A model generated the notes under the pieces. The model was not told the DNA's origin, ran no database searches, and saw only the letters and a list, made by a program, of their open reading frames with translations. Positions 24,672-33,727 of a stretch of 64,000 nucleotides of DNA are shown one piece after another (within the stretch, counting starts at the first letter, position 1; each line of letters begins with the position of its first letter). This stretch comes from Candidatus Thorarchaeota archaeon (GTDB lineage Archaea; Asgardarchaeota; Thorarchaeia; Thorarchaeales; Thorarchaeaceae), in assembly GCA_003345545.1 (NCBI GenBank), contig PRDH01000081.1, positions 56,483 through 120,482 on the forward strand, written 5' to 3'. A program made the position numbers and the translations under genes.

Positions 24672-25661
24672 ATGCAAACCATTGCTGTGATTTGGCTCAT
24701 GGTCTTCTTAGGAGGATACATCGCAATCTACCTTCTAGCTGATCTCATCATCGACGCTCTAGAGAATCTCAGTCAATCATTTGCTATCTCTCCCATAGTC
24801 TTAGGACTACTAGTCCTTGGAATTGATGTAGAAGAGAGCATTGTTTCCTTAGTTGCAGCTGTAGATGGTCTCCCCTATCTTTCACTTGGCCAACTCATAG
24901 GAAACACAGTGATAGCAATTGCGATTGCATTCGGCGTACCTGCTCTCTTTCTCAGAATTGAGGTCGACCAGCTTCCAAGATTCTACTATGCTGAGCTGGT
25001 GATTGCAGGTATAGTAGTGTTGGTATCAATGGTCCTGACAAGCTACCTGATCGTATTCGGACTTCTGGCCATTGCTCTCTTCGTCATTCATTTACGCCAC
25101 ACTTTTCACATACAAAGGGAATTCAGGTCGGCCGTCAGAAGTCCGGAACGGTTTGAACTGACTCCCAATTTGGAACGTGAAAAATGCACAGGCGAAAAGA
25201 GTGAAGGTCGTGCGCGGTTTGTAATCAAATTGCTGCTGGCTCTACTTGCTGTGTTCGTTAGCGGTGAGGTCTTGGTTGTCAGTGCTGAGGAGCTTGTCGT
25301 CTTAACCGGACTAAGTGAAACTTTCTTTGGATTGGTCATAATGGCGGCTGTGACCAATGTTGAGGAGTTCTGGCTCATTGTCAAGGCGGTACAAAAAGGT
25401 CAGACTGCATTGGGTGTGAGTGCGCAGGTTGGTAAGATAATCTGGAACACCACGTTAATCTTCGGGCTCTGCAGCCTGTTTCTGTTTCAGTTCACATTTG
25501 AGATGATAATGCTGACGAGCTCGATTATCTTTGTCTTTGCACTCGTCGTATTGGTAGTTAATCTCACTCAGAATCGATCATCGAGAGCGACCGGTATTGG
25601 CTATCTATTGATTCTCCTGATTTTCCTAGCCATCAATTCCCTTGGTTTTCTGATAGGCTGA
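24672..25661 (+). CDS. CaCA-type sodium/calcium exchanger-like membrane protein
   Basis: About 329 residues, ten to eleven membrane helices in two halves around a charged loop (HIQREFRSAVRSPERFELTP). The two alpha repeats are recognisable: AISPIVLGLLVLGIDVEESIV in the first half and LSETFFGLVIMAAVTNVEEF in the second. The canonical G-T-S-x-P-E is changed to GIDVEES and AVTNVEE: the acidic residue is kept while Thr/Ser/Pro are lost. Ion specificity is therefore uncertain. I start at ATG 24672; an upstream TTG is possible. Confidence 0.75.
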   Translation: MQTIAVIWLMVFLGGYIAIYLLADLIIDALENLSQSFAISPIVLGLLVLGIDVEESIVSLVAAVDGLPYLSLGQLIGNTVIAIAIAFGVPALFLRIEVDQLPRFYYAELVIAGIVVLVSMVLTSYLIVFGLLAIALFVIHLRHTFHIQREFRSAVRSPERFELTPNLEREKCTGEKSEGRARFVIKLLLALLAVFVSGEVLVVSAEELVVLTGLSETFFGLVIMAAVTNVEEFWLIVKAVQKGQTALGVSAQVGKIIWNTTLIFGLCSLFLFQFTFEMIMLTSSIIFVFALVVLVVNLTQNRSSRATGIGYLLILLIFLAINSLGFLIG

Positions 25662-25674
25662 ATCTGGTGATGAA

Positions 25675-25754
25675 AGAAGTAGAGGCTGACGGAGTCAGGC
25701 GTTCAGGGAACTCTCCAGTTCCTCGAACTGGTGAGCCATCCTTCTCGTTTTCAC
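25675..25754 (+). repeat. Island repeat, copy 12 (degenerate)
   Basis: AAGAAGTAGAGGCTGACGGAG, TTCAGGGAACTCTCCAGTTCC, CTGGTGAGCCATCC and TTCTCGTTTTCA. It has the short-form layout with many substitutions. It begins 13 bp after the exchanger stop codon. Confidence 0.6.
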
Positions 25755-25791
25755 TTATCTCATCAATCTTAGAACAGGAGCAATTCCTCGA

Positions 25792-26571
25792 TTATAGTGC
25801 CTCTCTGACCTCTCTCTTGAAGTTCTCAGCGTCAAAGAATCCTGACCTTATTGGTCGCTGGTTGACAATGCAATCAGGGACTCTGCCTCCTCTCTTCTCA
25901 ACCTCTTCAGGCTGATTGAGCTTGTTGATGGTCTGTATCGGGATGCTAGGAGAAACCTCTCTAATCAGCTGTACCATCTTTTCGACGAAGCGAATGCTGA
26001 ATGGACAAGTCCCATCGAAAAAGATCAGAGCCTTCTCTCTGTCCTCGCTCCTCCGAGTGTATCTCTCTTTTGGAGGCGTGTAGGTTACACCATCCCTTAA
26101 TGGGTAGCAGAGTAGGTGAGGATCTTCGGCGGTCGCACTAAACCCCTTCTTCCGATAGAACTCATGTTGAGTGTATGTCCCAGGAACATCAAATGCATTG
26201 GTCACAAGTGCTTTGACAGTCATATTTCTGAAACATGACACAGGAGTCGTCACATCATCGATCAAGCTCTTCAGCAAAGCGCTACCAATCCCCTTTCTAA
26301 GATGCTTGTCGCTTGGAACGAATATGCAGGCTATTTTGACCACGTTTTCGTCTGGGCAAGGCAGGTATTGAATCATACCGACAGGTTTTGTACCATCGTA
26401 GGCGAGTTTTCCGATACACCCTTTCTCGGCCAGCATACGTTCAACCCAATCAGCCTTCAGGCTTATTCCTCTCTTGAAGGAAGATTCATCAGCTCTATCA
26501 GCTGGCACACACAATCTGACGAAGTCCTCTAGGTTCTCTCTGCTGACATTCCTAGTATGAAATCTAGCCAT
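25792..26571 (-). CDS. GNAT acetyltransferase fused to a YoaP-like thioredoxin-fold domain
   Basis: 259 residues. The N-terminal 150 residues are a GNAT domain: GKLAYDGTKPVGMIQYLPCP, then IFVPSDKHLRKGIGSALLKSLI with the acetyl-CoA loop. After a linker containing YTPPKERYTRR, the C-terminal 85 residues read ALIFFDGTCPFSIRFVEKMV and continue to a VPDCIVNQRPI strand, matching the YoaP-type thioredoxin fold with a CPFS active site (one Cys kept). This domain order is known from YoaP-like proteins of bacteria and archaea; substrates are unknown. Only gene between copies 12 and 13. Confidence 0.8.
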   Translation of the reverse strand: MARFHTRNVSRENLEDFVRLCVPADRADESSFKRGISLKADWVERMLAEKGCIGKLAYDGTKPVGMIQYLPCPDENVVKIACIFVPSDKHLRKGIGSALLKSLIDDVTTPVSCFRNMTVKALVTNAFDVPGTYTQHEFYRKKGFSATAEDPHLLCYPLRDGVTYTPPKERYTRRSEDREKALIFFDGTCPFSIRFVEKMVQLIREVSPSIPIQTINKLNQPEEVEKRGGRVPDCIVNQRPIRSGFFDAENFKREVREAL

Positions 26572-26674
26572 ATGTTCTCATACACGCCATTTGTGAATTG
26601 CATTCTACGTGAGAGAATACAAGCCTTTCCGTAATCTCTGAATCACCTGAAGCAGAACCTGATTGAGCACCAAA

Positions 26675-26747
26675 AGCGCCAATAGGCTACCCCGCCGCCG
26701 AAGCAGGGAATTTGTCCTTTGCCGTTGAGCTACTTTTTCATTTTTCG
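26675..26747 (+). repeat. Island repeat, copy 13 (degenerate)
   Basis: CGCCAATAGGCTACCCCGCCG, GCAGGGAATTTGTCCTTTGCC, GTTGAGCTAC and TTTTTCATTTTTCG. Only the distal half is recognisable. Confidence 0.6.
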
Positions 26748-26770
26748 TTCACTTACATTTTCGAGTGAAC

Positions 26771-27697
26771 TCACTTGTTTCTGATAATGGTGAATAACAA
26801 AACCAGCCCAACCAATAACCCGACTCCAGAGGACACGCTAAAGAAGAGGTTGAATCCGTGTGTTTCTGCTTGAGCGAATGTAACAGTGCTGAGTAAGGCC
26901 ACCAATCCAGTGATGAGAACTAACATACCTCTCTCAAGCCTGGAGAAATATCTCTGATCTAATGAGAATATCCGTATCCATAGTATTGCACTCACTATCG
27001 CCAAGGGGGGGATAGTGACTAAAACAAACGAGATTGGAAGTAATAAGAGGCCACTGAGGACTGCACGTATCGTGAATAATCGTGCTCCGTACCTCTCAAA
27101 CTCCTCTTGAGCAACACGTCCATAGTCCTTTCTAATCTTGGATTGATATCCTCTCCAGATCGAGAACTTCCATGCATCTACTCTTTGGTGAACGCCACCG
27201 GTCTTTGTCTGGTCCAGATCTGGAGCATATTCGCTCTTGAGTATTGGAAGTATGTAGACCATGATGATTAGCGACCATACACCAAATATGGCTATGGCAT
27301 ACTCGATGAACGACAATGGCCTTGAGAGGAAGAGGGCACTCCATATTGTATAGATCGCATATGCTGCCAAGGCCAGCGCTGGAATTAGGACTAACAGAGT
27401 CGCCATTCTGAGCCTTTTCCTCTTTCCTCTAATCCAGGATGACAACACCCTGAAGACAAATGTGCAAAAGGATGCATAGGTCAGTGCTATTCCAAGACCA
27501 CCCAAGAAGCGCATGACTGTACCTGTGACTACCGCAAGTGTCAAAAACTCCTCCCCGAGTATCAGTGAAATAATGTCCCACCCTCTGAAGAACAGTACTA
27601 TTACATACAGAGCGAGTCCTGCTACTACTCCAATGATGTACGAATTCCTCTGATTATCCGCGATTCTTTTACTGAACTCTGCGATTGTCTTCTGCAT
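26771..27697 (-). CDS. Polytopic membrane protein, unknown
   Basis: 308 residues with about eight to nine membrane spans in two groups around a long charged loop (LDQTKTGGVHQRVDAWKFSI and following KIRKDYGRVAQEEFERYGAR, residues about 165-205). Basic residues in the first inner loop (SWIRGKRKRLR) obey the positive-inside rule. No family was recognised. It is divergent from the MBL hydrolase gene. Confidence 0.6.
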   Translation of the reverse strand: MQKTIAEFSKRIADNQRNSYIIGVVAGLALYVIVLFFRGWDIISLILGEEFLTLAVVTGTVMRFLGGLGIALTYASFCTFVFRVLSSWIRGKRKRLRMATLLVLIPALALAAYAIYTIWSALFLSRPLSFIEYAIAIFGVWSLIIMVYILPILKSEYAPDLDQTKTGGVHQRVDAWKFSIWRGYQSKIRKDYGRVAQEEFERYGARLFTIRAVLSGLLLLPISFVLVTIPPLAIVSAILWIRIFSLDQRYFSRLERGMLVLITGLVALLSTVTFAQAETHGFNLFFSVSSGVGLLVGLVLLFTIIRNK

Positions 27698-27916
27698 CTG
27701 AGTACATTCCTCTGTGCTATTGTTCCTGAGTCAGGACGTCATAGTCGATAATCATCCTGTGCATATTAGCATCGTGATTTGCTGATGTGAGCATCGACAG
27801 TCTTTCAAGAGTCTGCATTGATGGAGGTGTGAGTTTGCATTAAGTGATCGATTGGCCAGACAACCCTCTTTATATTGTCCATGATGAGAATACCTCAACT
27901 GGTCTTTCTACTCATG

Positions 27917-28897
27917 ATGAATCGGATTGACGGGGTATCAAGAATTGAGATACCTACACCGTTTCCTGTTGGCAACGTCAATTGTTACTTGATAGAAGGC
28001 TCACCCCTTACTCTGATTGATACCGGTCCAAAGACCTCCAAGGGTCTAGAAGCAATGCAGAGAGAACTTCATGCATTGTCCTACGATTTGTCTGAGATTG
28101 AACAGATTCTCCTGACACACAATCACATGGATCACATTGGGCTAGTGGCACAATTCGTTAGAGAACGGGTGCGCATTGACGGCAGTCCTCCAGAGGTATG
28201 GATTCATCAAAGGGATGCTGAGGCTCTTCTCAATTATGAGCGATACATGGAGCTCTACTTGGCGTCTGTTGTGAAGCTAATCGGGGCGTCCGGTGTCCCA
28301 AAGAATGAGGCACTGAAGTTTGCACGAGGTCGCACAGAGTTTTTCAAGTCAATGGGCGGTTCTGTTCCAGCAGTTCGCTGTTTCGAAGATAAGGCATCTT
28401 TCAAAACTGGCATTGGCAAACTTTCTGTGGTCTGGGTTCCAGGTCACTCTCCCGGGTCAACATGCTTTGTATGTGATAAACAACGGGTTATCTTTAGCGG
28501 AGACCATGTCTTGGGAGATATCAGTTCAAACCCAAGCATATCGTTTGACAGATCTGAAGGAATAGGTATGGTAACCTACCTTGCGTCTTTGAATCGAATC
28601 TCACCCAGAGGAAGTTACGTTGCGCTCCCGGGTCATAGAGAGCCAATACTTGACCTTGCATCTAGGATTGAAGTGCTGCGTGCTGATTATGACGACAAAC
28701 TCCGGAGGGCTGCGGGTTTATTGACAAGCAGTCCTCTGACGGTCTATGAGATATCAAGAATGATCTATGGCGATTATGATATGAATTCGCTTATTTTGGC
28801 TGTCGCTGAGAGCTATGACCTTGTTAGAATCTTAGAAAGTAGGAATCAAGCGAAATCAACTAGTCATAATGGTGTCATCCACGTTGTCAAACATTGA
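27917..28897 (+). CDS. Metallo-beta-lactamase fold hydrolase
   Basis: About 326 residues. The MBL metal motif is LLTHNHMDHIG (HxHxDH with Asn in between), followed by downstream metal-binding His in WVPGHSPGSTCF, Asp in IFSGDHVLG and His in ALPGHREP. The C-terminal 60 residues (PLTVYEISRMIYGDYD) form the winged helix seen in LACTB2/glyoxalase II-like members. Family activities include thioesterase, lactonase and RNase; none can be chosen here. Start at the second of two adjacent ATG codons is inferred from alignment of the DGVSRIEIPTPFPVGNVNCY opening. Confidence 0.88.
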   Translation: MNRIDGVSRIEIPTPFPVGNVNCYLIEGSPLTLIDTGPKTSKGLEAMQRELHALSYDLSEIEQILLTHNHMDHIGLVAQFVRERVRIDGSPPEVWIHQRDAEALLNYERYMELYLASVVKLIGASGVPKNEALKFARGRTEFFKSMGGSVPAVRCFEDKASFKTGIGKLSVVWVPGHSPGSTCFVCDKQRVIFSGDHVLGDISSNPSISFDRSEGIGMVTYLASLNRISPRGSYVALPGHREPILDLASRIEVLRADYDDKLRRAAGLLTSSPLTVYEISRMIYGDYDMNSLILAVAESYDLVRILESRNQAKSTSHNGVIHVVKH

Positions 28898-28955
28898 CAA
28901 GTGAGAAGTCCAAAAGCAGCTCGGCAGTGGCCAACAGATTCCCGCTCGATAGGCA

Positions 28956-31367
28956 CTAACGCATCGACTTCTGAAATCTTCCAATGATTTCATCTTGAAT
29001 TGCTTTTCCTAAGTCCACATAATATGCACTGTAACCTGCAACTCTAACGACCAGGTTCCTGTATGAGCTGGGATTTGCCTGTGCGTCACGAAGAGTTTCC
29101 GGGTCGATCAGATTGAATTGTATATGCATGCCACCAAGCTCTACGTAGGACTTCAGTAGGGATACGAGGGACTCCAAACCATCATCTCCTGCTATGTAGC
29201 TGGGATCCAAAGAGAGCGTGAAGGCCATTCCGTTAGGATAGAGTGTATAATCAATACTTGTGACTGAACGAAGGACTGCAGTCAGACCATTGGCGGGGGC
29301 TGAAACCACAGGCGAAGCCCCATTACTCAAGGGGGTTGACGGTAGTCTTCCACTAGGCAGAGCGCCGGTGAATAGACCAAAGGGTATGTGTGTAGTCACT
29401 GAGTACATACCAGCGATAAAAGACCCACCTCTGATGTTCTTGTGTTTCTCTACTTCCTCGCTATATATACCTGCCACGAGTTGGGCATAGTCATCTACGA
29501 ATCTTTCGTCATTGCCGTACTTTGGAGCTTTGTTCAGCAGTAGTTGTCTTAGCGGCTCATCATCTTCAAATCCACCTCTCAGAGCGGTGATGAGTTCGCT
29601 CATGCTCGATTTCTTCTCCTTGAATACAATCTGGTCTATTGCTGCAAGGGAATCTGCAACATCAGCAATACCAACTCCCTGAACTCCAGTGAAGTTGTAC
29701 CTTGCCGAACCTGTCGTTATATCTCGACCAATCTCAAAGCAGTCCTCTACACAAAGTGAGAGTAATGGTGTTGGCATCATTTCTATATTCAATTGCTCGA
29801 AAGATGCAGAGCCCTCCGCCATGAGTCCTACCAAGTATGAAACCTGTTTTCGAAATGCCTGAATAACATCATCCATTGACTGGAACTGCAAAGGGTCACC
29901 CGTCTTTAGACCAAGTTCTGCTCCTAATAGTAGGCTTTTGCCGTCATTCAATGCGAGCTCCAAACACATGGCGAGGTTGAAAAGCGCGGCATCCGATGAA
30001 GTGAAGCTATTTCCAAATGGGGCCAGTTCGACACATCCAACAGTTGCGTAGTTTCTTGCCTCCTTTGTAGGGATTCCCTGTCGTTCCCATGATTTGACAA
30101 TCGTTTCATCGTTGAAGACTGCTATATTATTCGAACCCGACGCAACAATTGCTGCAATCTCTTTCAAGAGTCGTGATGGACTATTTCGATGAATCCGAAC
30201 ATGGACATTTGGCAGGGGGAGCCCCACATCCTTTGTTGCTTCTAAAATCAGGTACGTCATGTCATTTGTTGTGTCAATTCCTTCTCTATCGAAGCCACCA
30301 ATCGTCGCTGCTTGGGTAGTCAGTAACCCCTCAAAGTACAATCCAGAAAAGCTGTCATAGACTGGGACATGCTCGTTTGTCTTTATCCACAACATCTCTA
30401 GAAGTTCTAGTGCTTCCTCCCTTGTCAGTTTGCCCGATTTGATATCATTCTCATAGAATGGCTGTAGGTATTGATCAATTCGTCCCATTGAGATGGCTTG
30501 ACCATCATAGGCCTCAATACTGAGAGCGAGATGAGTGAACCTAATGAACTGAATGGCCTCATGGAAATTCCTTGGCGGTCTGGCAGGAACCCATTGACAT
30601 ATCTCAGCAATCCTCTCAAGCTCTTCCTTTCTCTGGATGTCTTTTTCACCCTTCGCCATCATCGCTGCTTTTTTGGAATAGCGATGCGCGAATTGGATTA
30701 TTGCATCAGCCACTGTCTTGGTTGCCTTATAGAAGTGGGTCTTGTTAAGATGCTCTTGGCCTGTTTTCGAACTGTGTTCGCCAATTCGTTTCTCAGCCAT
30801 CTTGCTGAGTCTATCAAAGCCTATAGAAAAGAGCATAGGGTAGTTTATGCTTAAATGTCCGAATCCCGCCACTTCTGTGAGAAGAAACACAGAACCAGTG
30901 TACAACGTTTCCATTATCTTCTCAGGAGTCCTTTTTTCAGCCTGTGCCAACATGGACCTTTCCGCCCAATATGACGCAATATCATCCTGCACAGTCTTGA
31001 TGTCTTCAGGCGTGACTTCTATCACTCGGCAATCTCGTGTCTTTAATCCTTCAAGCTCAGGAATTATTCGAGATCCGTGAGCCTCTGGATAAATCATAGC
31101 ACCGCGAATCTTGTCTGCAATAGTCCCAACAACAAGTTCCTCGGGGAATATTCTCACAGAAATGTGTTCTAGCAGGTATGCCAGAGCTTTTGCTTGTCGG
31201 AGTATCTGTGGCTCCCCTTCAGTCGTCTTCATGGACTCGGTATACAATCTGGTCCTCTCGATACATAGATGTGTCGCAGACTCCAGAATACGACTCCGCA
31301 TTGCCTGGCTCTTCGAAAGCATCGTTTTCACTGCTGATTCTATGCATACTCTGTCCATATATCTCAT
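28956..31367 (-). CDS. Glycyl radical enzyme (pyruvate formate-lyase superfamily)
   Basis: 803 residues, the usual length. The catalytic cysteine is Cys445 in ATVGCVELAPFG, and the radical glycine is Gly778 in RVAGYSAYYVDL, near the C-terminus. GCVE after the Cys places it in the eliminase-like branch (glycerol/diol dehydratase, choline lyase and relatives) and not with true pyruvate formate-lyases; the exact substrate is undecided. Such enzymes need a radical-SAM activase, and none is encoded in this window. Oxygen-sensitive, so it implies anaerobic life. The gene is followed upstream (31.4 kb) by a scrap of the island repeat. Confidence 0.9.
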   Translation of the reverse strand: MRYMDRVCIESAVKTMLSKSQAMRSRILESATHLCIERTRLYTESMKTTEGEPQILRQAKALAYLLEHISVRIFPEELVVGTIADKIRGAMIYPEAHGSRIIPELEGLKTRDCRVIEVTPEDIKTVQDDIASYWAERSMLAQAEKRTPEKIMETLYTGSVFLLTEVAGFGHLSINYPMLFSIGFDRLSKMAEKRIGEHSSKTGQEHLNKTHFYKATKTVADAIIQFAHRYSKKAAMMAKGEKDIQRKEELERIAEICQWVPARPPRNFHEAIQFIRFTHLALSIEAYDGQAISMGRIDQYLQPFYENDIKSGKLTREEALELLEMLWIKTNEHVPVYDSFSGLYFEGLLTTQAATIGGFDREGIDTTNDMTYLILEATKDVGLPLPNVHVRIHRNSPSRLLKEIAAIVASGSNNIAVFNDETIVKSWERQGIPTKEARNYATVGCVELAPFGNSFTSSDAALFNLAMCLELALNDGKSLLLGAELGLKTGDPLQFQSMDDVIQAFRKQVSYLVGLMAEGSASFEQLNIEMMPTPLLSLCVEDCFEIGRDITTGSARYNFTGVQGVGIADVADSLAAIDQIVFKEKKSSMSELITALRGGFEDDEPLRQLLLNKAPKYGNDERFVDDYAQLVAGIYSEEVEKHKNIRGGSFIAGMYSVTTHIPFGLFTGALPSGRLPSTPLSNGASPVVSAPANGLTAVLRSVTSIDYTLYPNGMAFTLSLDPSYIAGDDGLESLVSLLKSYVELGGMHIQFNLIDPETLRDAQANPSSYRNLVVRVAGYSAYYVDLGKAIQDEIIGRFQKSMR

Positions 31368-31387
31368 GCTCTCTACCAGAACATAGA

Positions 31388-31417
31388 AACGCGATGCAAT
31401 GGTCAGGTTGACCCGAG
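31388..31417 (+). repeat. Island repeat, copy 14 (fragment)
   Basis: AACGCGATGCAATGGTCAGG followed by TTGACCCGAG matches the central part of the full repeat (AACGCGGTGCAATCGTCAGG, TTGCCCCGAC) at 25 of 30 positions. It is confined to the 62-bp gap between the glycyl radical enzyme and alpha/beta hydrolase genes. Confidence 0.5.
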
Positions 31418-31429
31418 ATTATAATGTAG

Positions 31430-33274
31430 TTAACTGGGCTCCTTCCCACGCAGTTTGAGCAATGATTTAGCGAAACGCGGTCTTACAAGTCTATCTAGAA
31501 TCTGCATTGAGGGTATTGCCGCTACTAATGCAAAAGCCCCTATTCCAGCTTCAACTGGGAAAACATAACCAAAGTACTCAAACACTCCACTGAAGATGAC
31601 ATAGAGCACAGCAATGACCACGAGCAGTGGTAGCCACAGTACAACAGCAGCTCTGAATTGAAATCGATAGCGAAACGCAGAGAGTGCAATGATGAAACAG
31701 ATGCCCGTGAGCACTGCTGGTAGAAACCAGCCTCCTAGCAAGAAGCTCTCGCCGTATAGCTCAATGAATCCCAATACAGAGAGACCTGTTCGTCCTTGAA
31801 TTGTAAAGAATGGTAGAATGAAGCCTGCACCAAGTGCGAAGACTCCAATCATATAGGGAATCTCCCGGATGAGATGAATCCTCCGAGGGTGCCATATGTT
31901 GAAATGGAGAAGGAGCAATATTCCCAGGCTAGATAGAATGAGCAACGCCGGAAAGAAGATAGAACCTGCGCTTCCTACGAAAATCCTCGATGATATCTGA
32001 ATCGAGTCCTCTTGCATGATGACTATAAAGAAGAGGACCTTTCCATTTGCAAGCGGTACTATCTCTCCTGTGTAATACTTGAAGAGAGCTCCACTTCCGG
32101 GCTCCAACTCAGTGGAGAACCATACGGCCCCCGGTTCACTTGATCTCCAGCACAGGAAGACACTATCCGCATTCTCTACCTCTGCTATGACTTTGATTGT
32201 GCTTCCCTGAAGCGTTATCTCGTTGTTGTACAAGACTTCGTATGATGGAATGGGTGCGCCATCTCTGAATTTACAGTCAATCCACCTGACGATGTTATGA
32301 CTCCATTGAGGATTGACTCCGTGGCCCCAGTTTGGAACGATGTTCAGGGTAAGTTCAGCATCTATTGACTCGATAGTGTCCATCATTGACGTAATCGGAA
32401 AGAACGGGTCATTAGTGCCAATTATCATGAAAACAGGGTCAGTCAGCAGTCTCGTATATGCAAGAGGGTCAAACCACCTTATTATATTGGTCATTTCCAC
32501 GGATCCAATTTGATATGTGGGCACTACTATACTATTGAGCAGAGACCCTGAAGTCAATGAGTTGAGGAGATTCCCTCCAGCAATCATCGGGACTGACCCA
32601 TCAACACGCGTATCAATCCCCGAGAGGATGAATGTAGCCAGCGCTCCCATTGAGTTGCCTGCAACAACCATGGCATCAGTTCGTACCTGAGGTACTATTT
32701 CAAGGAGTGTCAACGCTCGGGACGCAGCCCAGACAGAGTGATAGAGGCTAGAATCCTGAGGCCCATTTGTCACGCTCAAAAAAGTGAATGAATTGAGAGC
32801 TGGATATCCTGTGGAGCTGCCCGACCCTGGTTGATCAATTCCCATGACTACAAACCCTGCCGCGGCTAACTCCCTCAGCATCTGCATGAACTCTGCATAT
32901 TGCTCACCAAAACCATGAAGGTACAGAATTGCAGGTGTCGGCGTCGTGAGATTCTGTCTCATGAGAATAATGGAGTTTATTCTTACGGCTTCGCCATTGA
33001 ACATTTCACTCATGTAATCAAAGTACCACTCGTGAACAGAAACTGTCGCATTTTGATACTCAACATCAGAAGTAGTGATCGAATGATTCTTCACATCAAG
33101 AGGTGATACAAGCGCGTCAGTGATGTTCCAAAAACTGGTATCAAAGTCGTCTTCCGAGGGGGGAGCCGCAGTTCTCATAGGAAAGTTCAAGCCTGCGAAG
33201 AATAGCATAGCTGTGATACTGCCCATGAACAGGACCATCACAGCAACTGCAGCAACTGATACTCCCGTTTCCAT
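31430..33274 (-). CDS. Membrane-anchored alpha/beta hydrolase
   Basis: 614 residues. An N-terminal signal-anchor (VAAVAVMVLFMGSITAMLFF) is followed by an extracellular alpha/beta hydrolase domain: ILYLHGFGEQY (oxyanion strand), nucleophile elbow VAGNSMGALA with the Ser, a DPVFMIIGTNDPFFP acid strand, and the His in NWGHGVNP. After a beta-rich linker (about 345-430), the C-terminal third has five to six membrane helices. An extracytoplasmic esterase or peptidase attached to a membrane domain is likely. The substrate is unknown. Confidence 0.83.
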   Translation of the reverse strand: METGVSVAAVAVMVLFMGSITAMLFFAGLNFPMRTAAPPSEDDFDTSFWNITDALVSPLDVKNHSITTSDVEYQNATVSVHEWYFDYMSEMFNGEAVRINSIILMRQNLTTPTPAILYLHGFGEQYAEFMQMLRELAAAGFVVMGIDQPGSGSSTGYPALNSFTFLSVTNGPQDSSLYHSVWAASRALTLLEIVPQVRTDAMVVAGNSMGALATFILSGIDTRVDGSVPMIAGGNLLNSLTSGSLLNSIVVPTYQIGSVEMTNIIRWFDPLAYTRLLTDPVFMIIGTNDPFFPITSMMDTIESIDAELTLNIVPNWGHGVNPQWSHNIVRWIDCKFRDGAPIPSYEVLYNNEITLQGSTIKVIAEVENADSVFLCWRSSEPGAVWFSTELEPGSGALFKYYTGEIVPLANGKVLFFIVIMQEDSIQISSRIFVGSAGSIFFPALLILSSLGILLLLHFNIWHPRRIHLIREIPYMIGVFALGAGFILPFFTIQGRTGLSVLGFIELYGESFLLGGWFLPAVLTGICFIIALSAFRYRFQFRAAVVLWLPLLVVIAVLYVIFSGVFEYFGYVFPVEAGIGAFALVAAIPSMQILDRLVRPRFAKSLLKLRGKEPS

Positions 33275-33468
33275 CGATATATCACAGCTCTGTGCGGTGG
33301 ACCGCGAGTTCTTCGATCTTGGTCATTCTCTGACTTGCCCTCTGAAGGAATTTGACGTTTAAGAATTCCCTGATTTCTTTTTAGCTATCGGTATCAGCAA
33401 TCGTGTGAGAGAACTTCAGCGGCTCTTTAAAAGGCAACGCACAATAGCAGTTGTCGGTGAAAAGTCAA

Positions 33469-33648
33469 ATGCCTGACAATAAGGAACTCGTCTACAAAGC
33501 GTTCACAAAATCCACAAAACCCCTCAAGGCTGGAGAGGTGGCAGATATCACAGGTATTGAAAAGGCTGAGGTCGCTAAGATCATCAAGACGCTGCAAAAA
33601 GAGGGAAAACTGGTTTCTCCCAAGAACTGCTACTATGCACCCTCCTGA
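33469..33648 (+). CDS. Small winged-helix DNA-binding protein
   Basis: 59 residues from ATG 33469. The fold is visible in order: KELVYKAFTKSTKPLKAGEV (helices 1-2), ADITGIEKAEVAKIIKTLQK (recognition helix) and EGKLVSPKNCYYAPS (wing). Proteins of this size are abundant, highly expressed archaeal DNA binders or local regulators. CTTTAAAAGG upstream may be the TATA element. It lies 60 bp before the operator-controlled RNA gene at 33.7 kb. Confidence 0.75.
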   Translation: MPDNKELVYKAFTKSTKPLKAGEVADITGIEKAEVAKIIKTLQKEGKLVSPKNCYYAPS

Positions 33649-33710
33649 AACCTGACCCAAGTCGTTGTGACACAAGGAAGTGCAGATAGCGGAAGTCTTT
33701 TGTGGAGACG

Positions 33711-33724
33711 TTCACTATAGTTAA
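33711..33724 (+). promoter_or_regulatory. Palindromic operator site 1
   Basis: TTCACTATAGTTAA, 14 bp, just upstream of the structured RNA at 33728. The same sequence stands before the second RNA at 38118. Confidence 0.65.
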
Positions 33725-33727
33725 CTT

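Noticed and set aside
12005..26747. Repeats as classical integron attC sites (GTTGAGC fits the GTTRRRY core).
   Set aside because: Every copy has GTTGAGC near its right end, but no matching RYYYAAC partner is found 50-130 bp away on either strand, and no integron integrase is present. The cassette layout is real, but canonical attC is not supported.
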